Below, one piece after another: positions 1 through 7,641 of a stretch of 64,000 bases of DNA. Within the stretch, counting starts at the first letter, position 1; each line of letters starts with the position of its first letter. The notes below the pieces were generated by a model. It made no database searches. It saw nothing but the letters and a program-made list of their open reading frames with translations, and was not told the origin of the DNA. Location: positions 1-64,000 of the forward strand of contig NZ_PNCJ01000020.1 of NCBI RefSeq assembly GCF_005887115.1, in the 5' to 3' direction. This DNA is from Pseudoalteromonas rubra. GTDB lineage: Bacteria; Pseudomonadota; Gammaproteobacteria; Enterobacterales; Alteromonadaceae. A program made the position numbers and the translations under genes.

Positions 1-135
1 ATTTGACGGAGCAAATATGACGCTAACGGCGTTGAAAATTTTTCATTTAGAACAACTAAATAACAAAATTTTTGCCTTGTTATCGACCATATTTTCTCGC
101 CTCAAAATAGAACACTTAATTTAGCAAATTGGTAT
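1..135. repeat. MITE-like dispersed repeat, truncated by window edge
   Basis: This stretch matches 5083-5233 in several blocks: TATGACGCTAA-GG-GTT near the left, a middle ATATTTTCGCC-like block, and GAACACTTA-TT-AGCAAATTGGT at the right end. The right terminus AATTGGTAT is the inverse of the ATACCAATT that opens the other copy, so the left end of this copy probably lies outside the window. I see no coding potential in it. It lies beyond the pgm terminator. Confidence 0.6.
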
Positions 136-166
136 CAGATTTCAGCAACTAAATAGTAGATATAAA

Positions 167-193
167 AAAGGCCATCACAATGTATGGCCTTTT
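167..193 (-). terminator. rho-independent terminator of pgm
   Basis: Inverted repeat AAAAGGCCAT / ATGGCCTTTT with an 8-nt loop, lying just downstream of the pgm stop codon. Read on the minus strand it ends in a run of T, as expected for an intrinsic terminator of the seqA-pgm unit. Confidence 0.75.
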
Positions 194-204
194 ATCACTT
201 GTAG

Positions 205-1845
205 TTAGCGGATCGCGCTATCTACCAACGTCTTGGCCGCCTGTTCCAGCTCAGCAAGATGCGCTTCGCCTTTAAACGACTCAAGATAGATTTTATAAAT
301 GTCTTCGGTGCCTGATGGACGAGCCGCAAACCAACCCGACTCGGTCACTACTTTTAATCCACCGATGGCCGCTTTATTACCTGGTGCCTCGGTCAGAATA
401 TCGGTGATGGCATCACCGGCAAGCGTGCTTGCCGTCACATCTTGTGGGCTTAAGGCTTTTAGTTTGGCTTTTTGTTCAGGTGATGCCGGTGCATCAATAC
501 GCTTGTAAACTGGCGCGCCATATTGCGCTTCCAGCTCAAGATAGTATTGTGATGGTGTTTTACCAGTCACAGCCAGGATCTCCGCAGCCAGTAAGCCCAG
601 AATAAAGCCGTCTTTGTCTGTGTTCCAGACCTCACCGTTACGGCGCAGGAAAGATGCGCCCGCGCTTTCTTCACCGCCAAATGCCAGCCATTGTTCGCTC
701 AGGCCATCAACAAACCACTTGAAACCAACCGGTACTTCGTATACTTCGCGCTGATTGCCTTTAACCACTTTATCGATCATGGCACTGGATACCAGGGTTT
801 TGCCAATCTTGATCTCACTGCCCCAGTCGCGATGCTTAAGCAGGTAATCTATCGACACAGCCAGGAAGTGGTTTGGATTCATCAGACCGTCTTGAGTGAC
901 GATACCGTGACGGTCGTAATCCGGATCGTTACCAATGCCGATATCATAATCGTCTTTAATCGCCACCAGATTGGCCATCGCAAATGGCGAAGAACAATCC
1001 ATACGAATTTTGCCGTCTTTGTCCAAAGGCATAAAGGCAAAGCGTGGGTCAATCTGCTCATTCACAACCGTGAGATCTAACCCATATTGCTTGGCAATCA
1101 CCGGCCAGAAATTGATGCCAGAGCCGCCCAGCGGATCAACACCAATGCGTACGCCTGCTTTGGCAATGGCTTCGAGATCGACAATATTCGCCAGGTCTTC
1201 TACATAAGGCGTGATCAAATCGACGTATTTTACAAATCCAGAGCGGCTGGCTTTTGCAAATGGGAACAGCTCAACTTCAACCAGGTCTTCGATTAACAGT
1301 TGATTGGCACGATCTTCAATCCACTTAGTCACATCAGTATCAGCCGGCCCACCATTGGGTGGATTATATTTAAAACCACCATCTTCTGGCGGGTTATGTG
1401 ATGGCGTCACCACAATACCATCAGCCAGCTCATGCGGATGAGTCTTGTTATGACACACAATCGCGTGACTGATCACCGGGGTTGGTGTGTAATCATCGTT
1501 TTCTTGCGTTACCACATGAACTTCGTTGGCAACCAGCACTTCGATGGCAGAATTGAACGCAGCCTCGGACAAGGCATGGGTATCTTTACCTAAAAACAAA
1601 GGCCCAAAAATGTTGTTGGCTTTCCTGTAGTCACAGATAGCCTGAGTGATTGCCAGGATATGAGACTCATTAAACTTCACATTATATGAGCAGCCTCGGT
1701 GGCCTGACGTGCCAAAAGCAACACACTGCTCGGGGTTTTGTTCCAGATCAGGCTCATTTAGATAGTAAGCCGATACCAGTTTGGGAATATTCGCCAGCTG
1801 ACTTAACGGTGCTGATTTGCCTGCATTGGGGTGATTTGCCATCAC
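205..1845 (-). CDS. pgm: phosphoglucomutase (alpha-D-glucose-1,6-bisphosphate dependent)
   Basis: Interconverts glucose-1-phosphate and glucose-6-phosphate in the cytoplasm, linking glycolysis with glycogen and UDP-glucose synthesis. The 546-aa product has the length of E. coli Pgm. Visible motifs are the phosphoserine loop TPSHNPPEDGG (Ser about residue 149), the Mg-binding loop GNDPDYDRHG near residue 305, and a C-terminal RPSGTEDIYK phosphate-binding loop. It lies 6 bp after seqA in the same direction, the arrangement seen in enterobacteria and Alteromonadales, so the two are probably cotranscribed and end at the hairpin at 167-193. Start: MMANHP; the second Met is equally possible. Confidence 0.96.
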   Translation of the reverse strand: MMANHPNAGKSAPLSQLANIPKLVSAYYLNEPDLEQNPEQCVAFGTSGHRGCSYNVKFNESHILAITQAICDYRKANNIFGPLFLGKDTHALSEAAFNSAIEVLVANEVHVVTQENDDYTPTPVISHAIVCHNKTHPHELADGIVVTPSHNPPEDGGFKYNPPNGGPADTDVTKWIEDRANQLLIEDLVEVELFPFAKASRSGFVKYVDLITPYVEDLANIVDLEAIAKAGVRIGVDPLGGSGINFWPVIAKQYGLDLTVVNEQIDPRFAFMPLDKDGKIRMDCSSPFAMANLVAIKDDYDIGIGNDPDYDRHGIVTQDGLMNPNHFLAVSIDYLLKHRDWGSEIKIGKTLVSSAMIDKVVKGNQREVYEVPVGFKWFVDGLSEQWLAFGGEESAGASFLRRNGEVWNTDKDGFILGLLAAEILAVTGKTPSQYYLELEAQYGAPVYKRIDAPASPEQKAKLKALSPQDVTASTLAGDAITDILTEAPGNKAAIGGLKVVTESGWFAARPSGTEDIYKIYLESFKGEAHLAELEQAAKTLVDSAIR

Positions 1846-1851
1846 ATTTCC

Positions 1852-2394
1852 TTATAGGTAGTCTCGGATAGTTTCTGCCTGTTGCGCCGAATAACCAAGT
1901 ATGAGCGCAACTTCGTGCAACATCATTTTTTTGCGTGTCGTGTTTGAGTTTGTCATGACCCAATACTGACTATCTGCAATGTTTTTCGGGTTCGTACTAC
2001 TACCGCTTTCGAGCAACGCTGCTTTGCTGGTCGAAAAATAAATGCGATCTCGCCCTTTGATCTCCAGAACTTTATGGAAATCAGCTTTGTGGCTGCGATG
2101 AAACGCCGCCAAAATAAATAAAAAGCGCCCTACTACACCTTTTTGCATAGCCAGCTCTTCTTTATTAAGGATATCAAATACGTTACCTGAAGCATCATTT
2201 GAAACCGCTGCAGGCTCTGCTTCACCCTGCGGTTGAACGACCGCTTCTGCGGGCTGTACGGTTTCTTGTGCGTTCTGCACCACTGAGTTCAGGTTTAATA
2301 AACGACGCAGGATCTGGGAAGCGCTTTCACCAATACTTTGCGTGTTACTGGCAATGTACTGATATAGCTCGTCATCTATCTCTATTTTTTTCAT
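1852..2394 (-). CDS. seqA: SeqA, negative modulator of replication initiation
   Basis: SeqA binds hemimethylated GATC sites, sequesters oriC after initiation and organises newly replicated DNA. The 180-aa product matches the family length. The N-terminal oligomerisation segment is MKKIEIDDELYQYIASN ... ASQILRRLLNL. A Gln/Glu/Ala-rich linker follows (about residues 38-70). The C-terminal DNA-binding domain includes KGRDRIYFS and the TNSNTTRKKMMLHEV segment. SeqA occurs in Dam-methylating gammaproteobacteria, which supports the taxonomic placement. It is divergent from ybfF and upstream of pgm. Confidence 0.96.
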   Translation of the reverse strand: MKKIEIDDELYQYIASNTQSIGESASQILRRLLNLNSVVQNAQETVQPAEAVVQPQGEAEPAAVSNDASGNVFDILNKEELAMQKGVVGRFLFILAAFHRSHKADFHKVLEIKGRDRIYFSTSKAALLESGSSTNPKNIADSQYWVMTNSNTTRKKMMLHEVALILGYSAQQAETIRDYL

Positions 2395-2519
2395 GCTTGT
2401 CCTGTCATTTTATACATCTACTGCATCTTCTCGGGATTATATCTAAATTTAACTTATTCCTCTACGGCTATGATTTTGCTTTCAACACTGGCAAACTATG
2501 CGCCGGATCCGGAGGTATT

Positions 2520-3293
2520 ATGTTGCTTAACTACAAATTATCGGGACAGCCAATGGGCAGTGCCGAGCCAGTTGTGTTACTTCACGGCCTGTTTGGCTCG
2601 CTGGAGAACCTAAATATTATAGCCCGCGCATTGGGCGAGTCTTACACTGTGATCAATCTAGATTTGCGCAATCATGGTCTGTCGTTCAAAAGCGATGTAA
2701 TGGATTACCCCAGCATGGCTCAGGACGTGTTAACCCTGCTCAAACACCTTAATGTAGATAAAGCACATCTGGTTGGTCATTCAATGGGCGGCAAAGTGGC
2801 CATGCAGGTAGCTATGCTGGATGAAAGTATAATCCATAAGCTGATTGTGCTGGACATAGCCCCTGTGAATTACCCCCCACGCCATGACACCATTATCCAG
2901 GCGTTAAACGCCGTTGCTTCTACAGCAGTTGCAAGCCGCAGTGAAGCGGACGCCATCATGCAAACCTATATAGCAGAGCAAGGTGTGCGAGGCTTTTTAC
3001 TTAAGAGCCTCGCAAAAGACGAACAAAACATCCTGAACTGGCGGTTTAACCTGGCCGTCATAGAAGCCAACTATGATAAAATTATCTCAAACATAAATAC
3101 AACTCATTCTTGTTTGTGTGATACTCTTTTTCTAAAAGGAAACAACTCAGATTATATTATGGCCGAGCACAAAGACGCCATCATGCAAGCATTTAGCAAT
3201 GCCAGAGCAAAAATCATCCAGGGTGCCGGACATTGGCTGCACGCAGAGAAACCGCAAGCCGTCAATCGTTCAATTATTGATTTTATTCAATAA
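2520..3293 (+). CDS. ybfF: alpha/beta-fold hydrolase, YbfF-type esterase
   Basis: Predicted cytoplasmic acyl-CoA/ester hydrolase of 257 aa. I chose ATG 2520 because GGAGGT sits 3 bp upstream and the product then opens directly with the first beta strand; the frame is open further upstream but that part runs antisense to seqA. The oxyanion region is LLHGLFGS (about residues 20-27), the nucleophile elbow is VGHSMGG (Ser about 88), and the catalytic His lies in GAGHWLHAEKP near the C-terminus. The gene is divergent from seqA, as in E. coli. Confidence 0.9.
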   Translation: MLLNYKLSGQPMGSAEPVVLLHGLFGSLENLNIIARALGESYTVINLDLRNHGLSFKSDVMDYPSMAQDVLTLLKHLNVDKAHLVGHSMGGKVAMQVAMLDESIIHKLIVLDIAPVNYPPRHDTIIQALNAVASTAVASRSEADAIMQTYIAEQGVRGFLLKSLAKDEQNILNWRFNLAVIEANYDKIISNINTTHSCLCDTLFLKGNNSDYIMAEHKDAIMQAFSNARAKIIQGAGHWLHAEKPQAVNRSIIDFIQ

Positions 3294-3379
3294 TTACCCC
3301 AGTTTTTTCTCAGCAAACTTAATTTATCGGTAACAGGTATGATATAGTAGCCGCCGTTTATATTTTGAGTAGTGCAAAG

Positions 3380-3601
3380 ATGATCAACGAATTTATGAAT
3401 GAGTTTGAAACCATTGGTCTTTACTTTGCTCTCGCCGGGATTTTCTTCTTTATAGGTATGGCCATTCAGGACGTCCTAAAGAAAGGAGACGTGCCCAAGT
3501 TTGGTCGATACATTGTCTGGTTAGTGCTATTTTTAGGGTGCTCAGGCTTTATCGCCAAGGGCCTGATACAAGTATTTTGGCAAGGTGCGGGTGTTGGTTA
3601 A
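3380..3601 (+). CDS. small inner-membrane protein, DUF2788 type
   Basis: A 73-aa protein with two predicted transmembrane helices: LYFALAGIFFFIGMAI and YIVWLVLFLGCSGFIAKGLI, joined by a short charged loop (QDVLKKGDVPKFGR). The position between ybfF and ybfE and the sequence fit the DUF2788 family, whose function is unknown. I take ATG 3380; a TTG at 3365 and an ATG at 3395 are also in frame. The stop codon overlaps the start of the next gene by one base (TAATG), which indicates translational coupling. Confidence 0.75.
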   Translation: MINEFMNEFETIGLYFALAGIFFFIGMAIQDVLKKGDVPKFGRYIVWLVLFLGCSGFIAKGLIQVFWQGAGVG

Positions 3602-3879
3602 TGGCCAAGTCTGAATTAGATAGAACCACTATCGACTTGTTTGAAAATGAAAAGCGCCCTGGTCGGCCTAAGACAAATCCTCTCCCCAGAGAGATGCAGC
3701 TAAAGATCAACAAGCGCAATCAGATTAAAAGAGACAGAGCAAGAGGGTTAAAGCGCGTCGAGTTTAAAATTTCCTCTGAGCTATATCAGGCATTGAGCGA
3801 TATGGCCGAAGAGCAAAACATCAGTCGTAGCGCGCTGATAGAAACCATTTTGCAAGAAAAATTAGCGATTAATAGATAA
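3601..3879 (+). CDS. ybfE: YbfE-type ribbon-helix-helix protein
   Basis: A 92-aa basic protein. The start at ATG 3601 overlaps the previous stop codon. The N-terminal half is basic and probably disordered (KRPGRPKTNPLPREMQ). The C-terminal half (about residues 57-90) resembles a ribbon-helix-helix DNA-binding fold: a beta strand RVEFKIS followed by two helices SELYQALSDMAEEQN and SRSALIETILQEKL. In E. coli ybfE is part of the LexA/SOS regulon; I could not identify a clear LexA box here. It sits 14 bp before fldA, the conserved order. Confidence 0.85.
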   Translation: MAKSELDRTTIDLFENEKRPGRPKTNPLPREMQLKINKRNQIKRDRARGLKRVEFKISSELYQALSDMAEEQNISRSALIETILQEKLAINR

Positions 3880-3893
3880 AAGGTAAGTAGTTA

Positions 3894-4421
3894 ATGGCAA
3901 GCGTAGGTATTTTTTTCGGCAGTGACACGGGTAACACCGAACACGTTGCAAAAATGATCCAAAAAGAATTGGGCAAAAAATTAGTCGACGTAAAAGACAT
4001 TGCCAAGAGCAGCAAAGCAGATATCGAAGAGTTCGACTTGATCCTTTTTGGTATCCCTACTTGGTACTACGGTGAAGCGCAGTGCGACTGGGATGATTTT
4101 TTCCCTGAGCTGGAAGAAATCAATTTTGAAGGAAAGCTGGTCGCGATCTTCGGTTGTGGTGACCAGGAAGACTATGCCGAGTACTTCCTCGATGCAATGG
4201 GTATGGTCAATGACATTGTCACCGAACGTGGTGCAATCGTGATCGGTAACTGGTCGACTGAAGGCTACGACTTCGAAGCGTCCAAAGCCCTGGTTGATGA
4301 CGGCCACTTTGTTGGTCTGGGGATTGATGAAGACCGTCAGCCTGAATTGACCGAAGAGCGTGTTAAAAAGTGGTCTGCTCAGGTATACGAAGAAATGTGC
4401 CTAAGCGAGCTGGAAGACTAA
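3894..4421 (+). CDS. fldA: flavodoxin I (long-chain)
   Basis: Small FMN electron carrier of the cytoplasm. In the family it feeds enzymes such as MetH, IspG/IspH, BioB and pyruvate formate-lyase activase. The 175-aa length is that of long-chain flavodoxins. The FMN phosphate loop GSDTGNT is at residues 9-15, the first isoalloxazine loop is PTWYYGEAQCDW (about 55-66) and the second is GCGDQEDYAEYF (about 88-99). The preceding AGGTAAG gives a good ribosome site. It lies directly upstream of fur, the conserved linkage. Confidence 0.96.
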   Translation: MASVGIFFGSDTGNTEHVAKMIQKELGKKLVDVKDIAKSSKADIEEFDLILFGIPTWYYGEAQCDWDDFFPELEEINFEGKLVAIFGCGDQEDYAEYFLDAMGMVNDIVTERGAIVIGNWSTEGYDFEASKALVDDGHFVGLGIDEDRQPELTEERVKKWSAQVYEEMCLSELED

Positions 4422-4522
4422 CTAGACCCTAAACGGGTTAGTAATCCAAAGCACACTATTTTTAAGTCTGTGTCGTGCTAGACTTAAGTAGTAACTGAAA
4501 TTAGACAAATTGAGACAGATTA

Positions 4523-4969
4523 ATGACTGATCACAACTTAGAGCTAAAAAAAGCGGGTTTAAAGGTTACCCTGCCACGCATTAAGATCTTAGAGATCTTG
4601 CAGTGTCCTGATAACCAGCACATCAGTGCCGAAGACGTATACAAAATCCTGCTGGATAAAGGCGAAGAAATCGGTCTTGCGACCGTTTATCGCGTATTAA
4701 ACCAGTTTGACGACGCCGGCATTGTGACCCGTCACCACTTCGAAGGTGGTAAGTCTGTATTTGAATTGTCAGGCAGTACACACCATGACCACCTGGTTTG
4801 CTTAAAGTGTGGTAAAGTCGTTGAGTTTGAAGATGATGTGATTGAAACGCGTCAGGAAGAAATTGCCAAAGACAACGGCATTAAGCTGACCAACCACTCT
4901 CTTTACCTGTACGGTGAGTGCAGCGACGTGGAAGCGTGTAAAAAATACGCTGAAGAAAACGGTAACTAA
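4523..4969 (+). CDS. fur: ferric uptake regulator Fur
   Basis: Fe(II)-responsive dimeric repressor of iron uptake and related genes; 148 aa, the same length as E. coli Fur. The winged-helix domain covers about residues 1-80 (LKVTLPRIKILEIL ... ATVYRVLNQFDDAGIV). The metal-binding and dimerisation domain has the HHDH cluster (about 90-93) followed by CLKCGKV, and a C-terminal C-x4-C pair (CSDVEAC). A 101-bp gap separates it from fldA and holds the inverted repeat AAGTCT/AGACTT (4464-4485), so fur may have its own promoter. Confidence 0.97.
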   Translation: MTDHNLELKKAGLKVTLPRIKILEILQCPDNQHISAEDVYKILLDKGEEIGLATVYRVLNQFDDAGIVTRHHFEGGKSVFELSGSTHHDHLVCLKCGKVVEFEDDVIETRQEEIAKDNGIKLTNHSLYLYGECSDVEACKKYAEENGN

Positions 4970-4992
4970 TAAAGTTGTTGTTTTGATTGAAT

Positions 4993-5017
4993 AAGCCGAC
5001 TTTTGTCGGCTTTTTTG
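4993..5017 (+). terminator. terminator after fur
   Basis: Perfect 8-bp stem AAGCCGAC / GTCGGCTT with a TTTT loop, followed by a T run, 24 bp after the fur stop codon. The same stem sequence is used again at 7548-7567. Confidence 0.85.
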
Positions 5018-5082
5018 TGCCTAAACGCCCTAAAACTCACTCACGATTGGAGGCTGTGGCCTACCCTATCAACAGATTTGGC

Positions 5083-5233
5083 TAATACCAATTCCATTTA
5101 ATGCCTATCCAGTTTTAATAAGCGACTATGACGCTAATGGTGTTAAAAGCTTCCTTTTTCAAACCTATGCCTTTGACAAAGGTTGAAATATTTTCGCCCC
5201 AATCTAGAACACTTAGTTCAGCAAATTGGTGTG
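5083..5233. repeat. MITE-like dispersed repeat with inverted ends
   Basis: About 150 bp bounded by TAATACCAATT on the left and AATTGGTGT on the right, so the ends form an imperfect terminal inverted repeat. Internal blocks TATGACGCTAATGGTGTT and GAACACTTAGTTCAGCAAATTGG are shared with the copy at 1-135. It fills the gap between fur and the response-regulator gene and has no open frame. A non-autonomous mobile element is the simplest reading; a structured intergenic repeat is the alternative. Confidence 0.6.
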
Positions 5234-5258
5234 GCCAACACGAGGTATTAATCACAAC

Positions 5259-5648
5259 TTAACTATTAAAAGTATTTCCTGGTATTTTATGTACAATAAC
5301 GCTCTCTATTTTTTCTCTCAATCCACCTGCGGTGAAAGGTTTAACAATATAATTATTTACCCCGGCTCGGAGCGCTTCACCTATCTCAGCACGTGATGCG
5401 ATGACAGTCATCATTAAAAAGCTCACATTATTGTGAGGCCCGGCCCAAATGGTCTTCACAAACTCAAGCCCCGACATATCGGACATGTGCCAGTCAGCTA
5501 TGACAAGTTCGAACCCTCCCTTGTTGAGCTCCTCTAATGCTGTATTACAGGTGTCCACCTGAACTGAATCTTGATAGCCTATTTGAGACAGAACTTGTAC
5601 AACACTCTTGCGTATAAAAGCACTGCTATCCACGACTAAGGTTTTCAT
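5259..5648 (-). CDS. stand-alone response regulator receiver (CheY-like)
   Basis: A 129-aa single REC domain with no output domain. ATG 5648 is chosen because a strong AGGAGG lies 7 bp upstream. The phosphoacceptor is D52 (ADWHMSDMSG), the switch Thr is T81 (MMTVIAS) and the conserved Lys is K103 (VKPF). The acidic pair that binds Mg at the N-terminus (usually DD) is D7-S8 here, so one acid is missing. No histidine kinase is adjacent. It may act in chemotaxis-type signalling; the partner cannot be told from the sequence. Confidence 0.85.
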   Translation of the reverse strand: MKTLVVDSSAFIRKSVVQVLSQIGYQDSVQVDTCNTALEELNKGGFELVIADWHMSDMSGLEFVKTIWAGPHNNVSFLMMTVIASRAEIGEALRAGVNNYIVKPFTAGGLREKIESVIVHKIPGNTFNS

Positions 5649-5778
5649 ATAAAGCCTCCTTTTAAAATAGGACATTCATTTATTTTAATACTAACGGCGG
5701 TGCTTGGTCAGTGATTTCAGAGCCCAGTTCTACACAGTTAGAACCAGTATTTACCAAAGCCTTTATCAAACCAGTGTC

Positions 5779-7227
5779 TTAATCAGTGTGCGCTGTAGGC
5801 TTAATTTGGTTTTTGGATTTATAGAACTCATACAGCTGTGTATATGATTTAAAATAAACTAATCGCTTTGAGTACTTTGAAGAGTACGCCCATTCTTCAA
5901 AAAAATGTTCTAAGCTTACGTTAGCGAATTTTTTAATGTACTGAACAAATTGTTCAGTTGTAGCACCGGTAGAATAGTAAGTTCTGTAGAAGCCGCCCAT
6001 CACCTCATTAAACTTTTTGGCTCCAACCAGGTCATAAAGTAAATGAAAAAACACCATCCCTGTGATGTATGAATTTAAACCGTGCTTACCATAATCAATA
6101 AATGCTGTTTTCGTATAAAGTGGGTTTTCTTTTATGACCTTTTTCAGGTGAAGCAAATTCTTTTCTGTCTGGGTCCTCAAATGGCCTGATTTACCAAATT
6201 TATCCAATGTAAGTTCTTCTAAAAACGTTGCAAGCCCTTCATTCCACCTTGGTGAATATGTATCAAGGGTTTTTACATTCCATTGGTGACTGATTTCGTG
6301 ATATACCCTGTCAAGCTCCTTAAAGCCCTTTGCATCTTGAATAACAGCTGTCACATCTGCTTGTGCACCATAATCTTCCGGTACCTCAATAAAGGTATAG
6401 CCTAAATCCTTCTGTAAAGGTCCAAACCACTTCGTGTATAAATCGAAAGTTGCAGCAATTTTCTCAAGCAGCTGAAAAGAAGCTTGCTGTGATTCCCAAC
6501 TGAACACTGAGTAATTACCCTTTGAATAACGCTGGTAATTTGCAACAGCGAAATCCATTCGCCATGCTGGCAGCTTATTGACATAGCGATAAGTGCTAAC
6601 CCCATTGCGAGTGCTGTGAGATAGTAACTCGCCACCATTCGCTACCACCAATCCCTCCGGTACATTAATAGTGACGTCATACTCATAAGTGTTCAGCCAA
6701 AACTTTGCTTTTTTGTTCACTCGGTCATTTGGATAGGTCACGAGAGGGTATGCCAGAGCGTCCATTCTGATAATAGAAAACTCTCTAGAGATGTTATCTT
6801 TAACATAATTCATTCCAGTTTCTGAATAGCCTCGTAATAAGCCGTCAAAATTGATTTGAAACTGAAAAAGCTGATTTGGTTTAAGAGGCGTATCTAGCTT
6901 AATTTCAATGTAATTAGTCTGCAGTACAGGCCAATCTTCATTACTCAACACTCGCTGCGTAAATTCTAAGTCATTGCCTTTACTATCGAGTAGGGAGGAT
7001 ACGCTCAATAATCGATATAAGCGCAGAGGAATATGATCTGCATTTTTCTTTGAGGTATTTATAACAGTAATAACACCTGACGCAACCAGGCTTCGTTTTT
7101 CAATATTAATATCATAATTTAACGTATAGTGATGAGCAGCCAGTTGGAGGCTTCGCTGAGAAAAAGACACTTGCGCATGAACTATGCTCGTGAGCATCGC
7201 AATTAAGAATACAATCAATTTTGACAA
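5779..7227 (-). CDS. exported M1-like zinc metallopeptidase
   Basis: A 482-aa protein with an N-terminal signal peptide (MSKLIVFLIAMLTSIVHAQ). The N-terminal half is a beta-rich domain like the N-terminal saddle of M1 aminopeptidases. The catalytic region has HEISHQW followed by WNEGLATF, giving the two zinc His, the general base Glu and the third ligand Glu. The spacing between the second His and the ligand Glu is 15 residues, against 18 in classical M1 enzymes, and the usual GAMEN substrate loop is replaced by YGAQADV. Specificity is therefore uncertain. It is monocistronic, with 414 bp upstream. Confidence 0.7.
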   Translation of the reverse strand: MSKLIVFLIAMLTSIVHAQVSFSQRSLQLAAHHYTLNYDINIEKRSLVASGVITVINTSKKNADHIPLRLYRLLSVSSLLDSKGNDLEFTQRVLSNEDWPVLQTNYIEIKLDTPLKPNQLFQFQINFDGLLRGYSETGMNYVKDNISREFSIIRMDALAYPLVTYPNDRVNKKAKFWLNTYEYDVTINVPEGLVVANGGELLSHSTRNGVSTYRYVNKLPAWRMDFAVANYQRYSKGNYSVFSWESQQASFQLLEKIAATFDLYTKWFGPLQKDLGYTFIEVPEDYGAQADVTAVIQDAKGFKELDRVYHEISHQWNVKTLDTYSPRWNEGLATFLEELTLDKFGKSGHLRTQTEKNLLHLKKVIKENPLYTKTAFIDYGKHGLNSYITGMVFFHLLYDLVGAKKFNEVMGGFYRTYYSTGATTEQFVQYIKKFANVSLEHFFEEWAYSSKYSKRLVYFKSYTQLYEFYKSKNQIKPTAHTD

Positions 7228-7641
7228 AATTTATCCCTGGCTACGCCTAAAGTCTAACCATTAATAATCTTCCAAAATGCCGAAACATAAACTGACAAAA
7301 TGGACGGTATTACATATTGGTATCAATCAAGAGAATAAATTTCAAGCAAATAATGCTTTGTATTTGTACAGGCATTGTCATGTAACAATCGAATAACATA
7401 ATGCAGTCAAGTGATTTAAGACAGCTCCCTGCGCTTAGCCTTATCGTTAGCATGCCAGTTGCCAATCAGTATGTTTATGAATTCATTGCTCTCTTAGCCA
7501 TATTATTGAAGCTAAGAGTCTAAACTTATCGCGTTGTTTGACGTGAAAAAGCCGACAATTGTCGGCTTTTCCTGTATGATATTCATAATTTAATAGCGCA
7601 TTTCATATGCTGTTAGCTATTTGGCACGCATTTAATATTGC
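7228..7641. other. intergenic region without a recognised gene
   Basis: A 414-bp gap between two minus-strand genes. It contains the hairpin at 7548-7567 and presumably the promoter of the M1-like peptidase gene. I see no convincing small gene and no known RNA motif. Confidence 0.5.
7546..7570. terminator. bidirectional-type terminator hairpin
   Basis: AAAAGCCGAC AATT GTCGGCTTTT: a perfect stem flanked by A and T runs, so it can work in either direction. It most likely ends the minus-strand gene at 7642-8511, about 70 bp from its stop codon. Confidence 0.75.

Noticed and set aside
2199..2519. N-terminal extension of the ybfF frame
   Set aside because: It runs antisense through the start of seqA; GGAGGT at 2511-2516 supports ATG 2520.
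4421..4523. Fur box or riboswitch between fldA and fur
   Set aside because: Only the short inverted repeat AAGTCT/AGACTT is present; it does not match a GATAATGATAATCATTATC-type Fur site.
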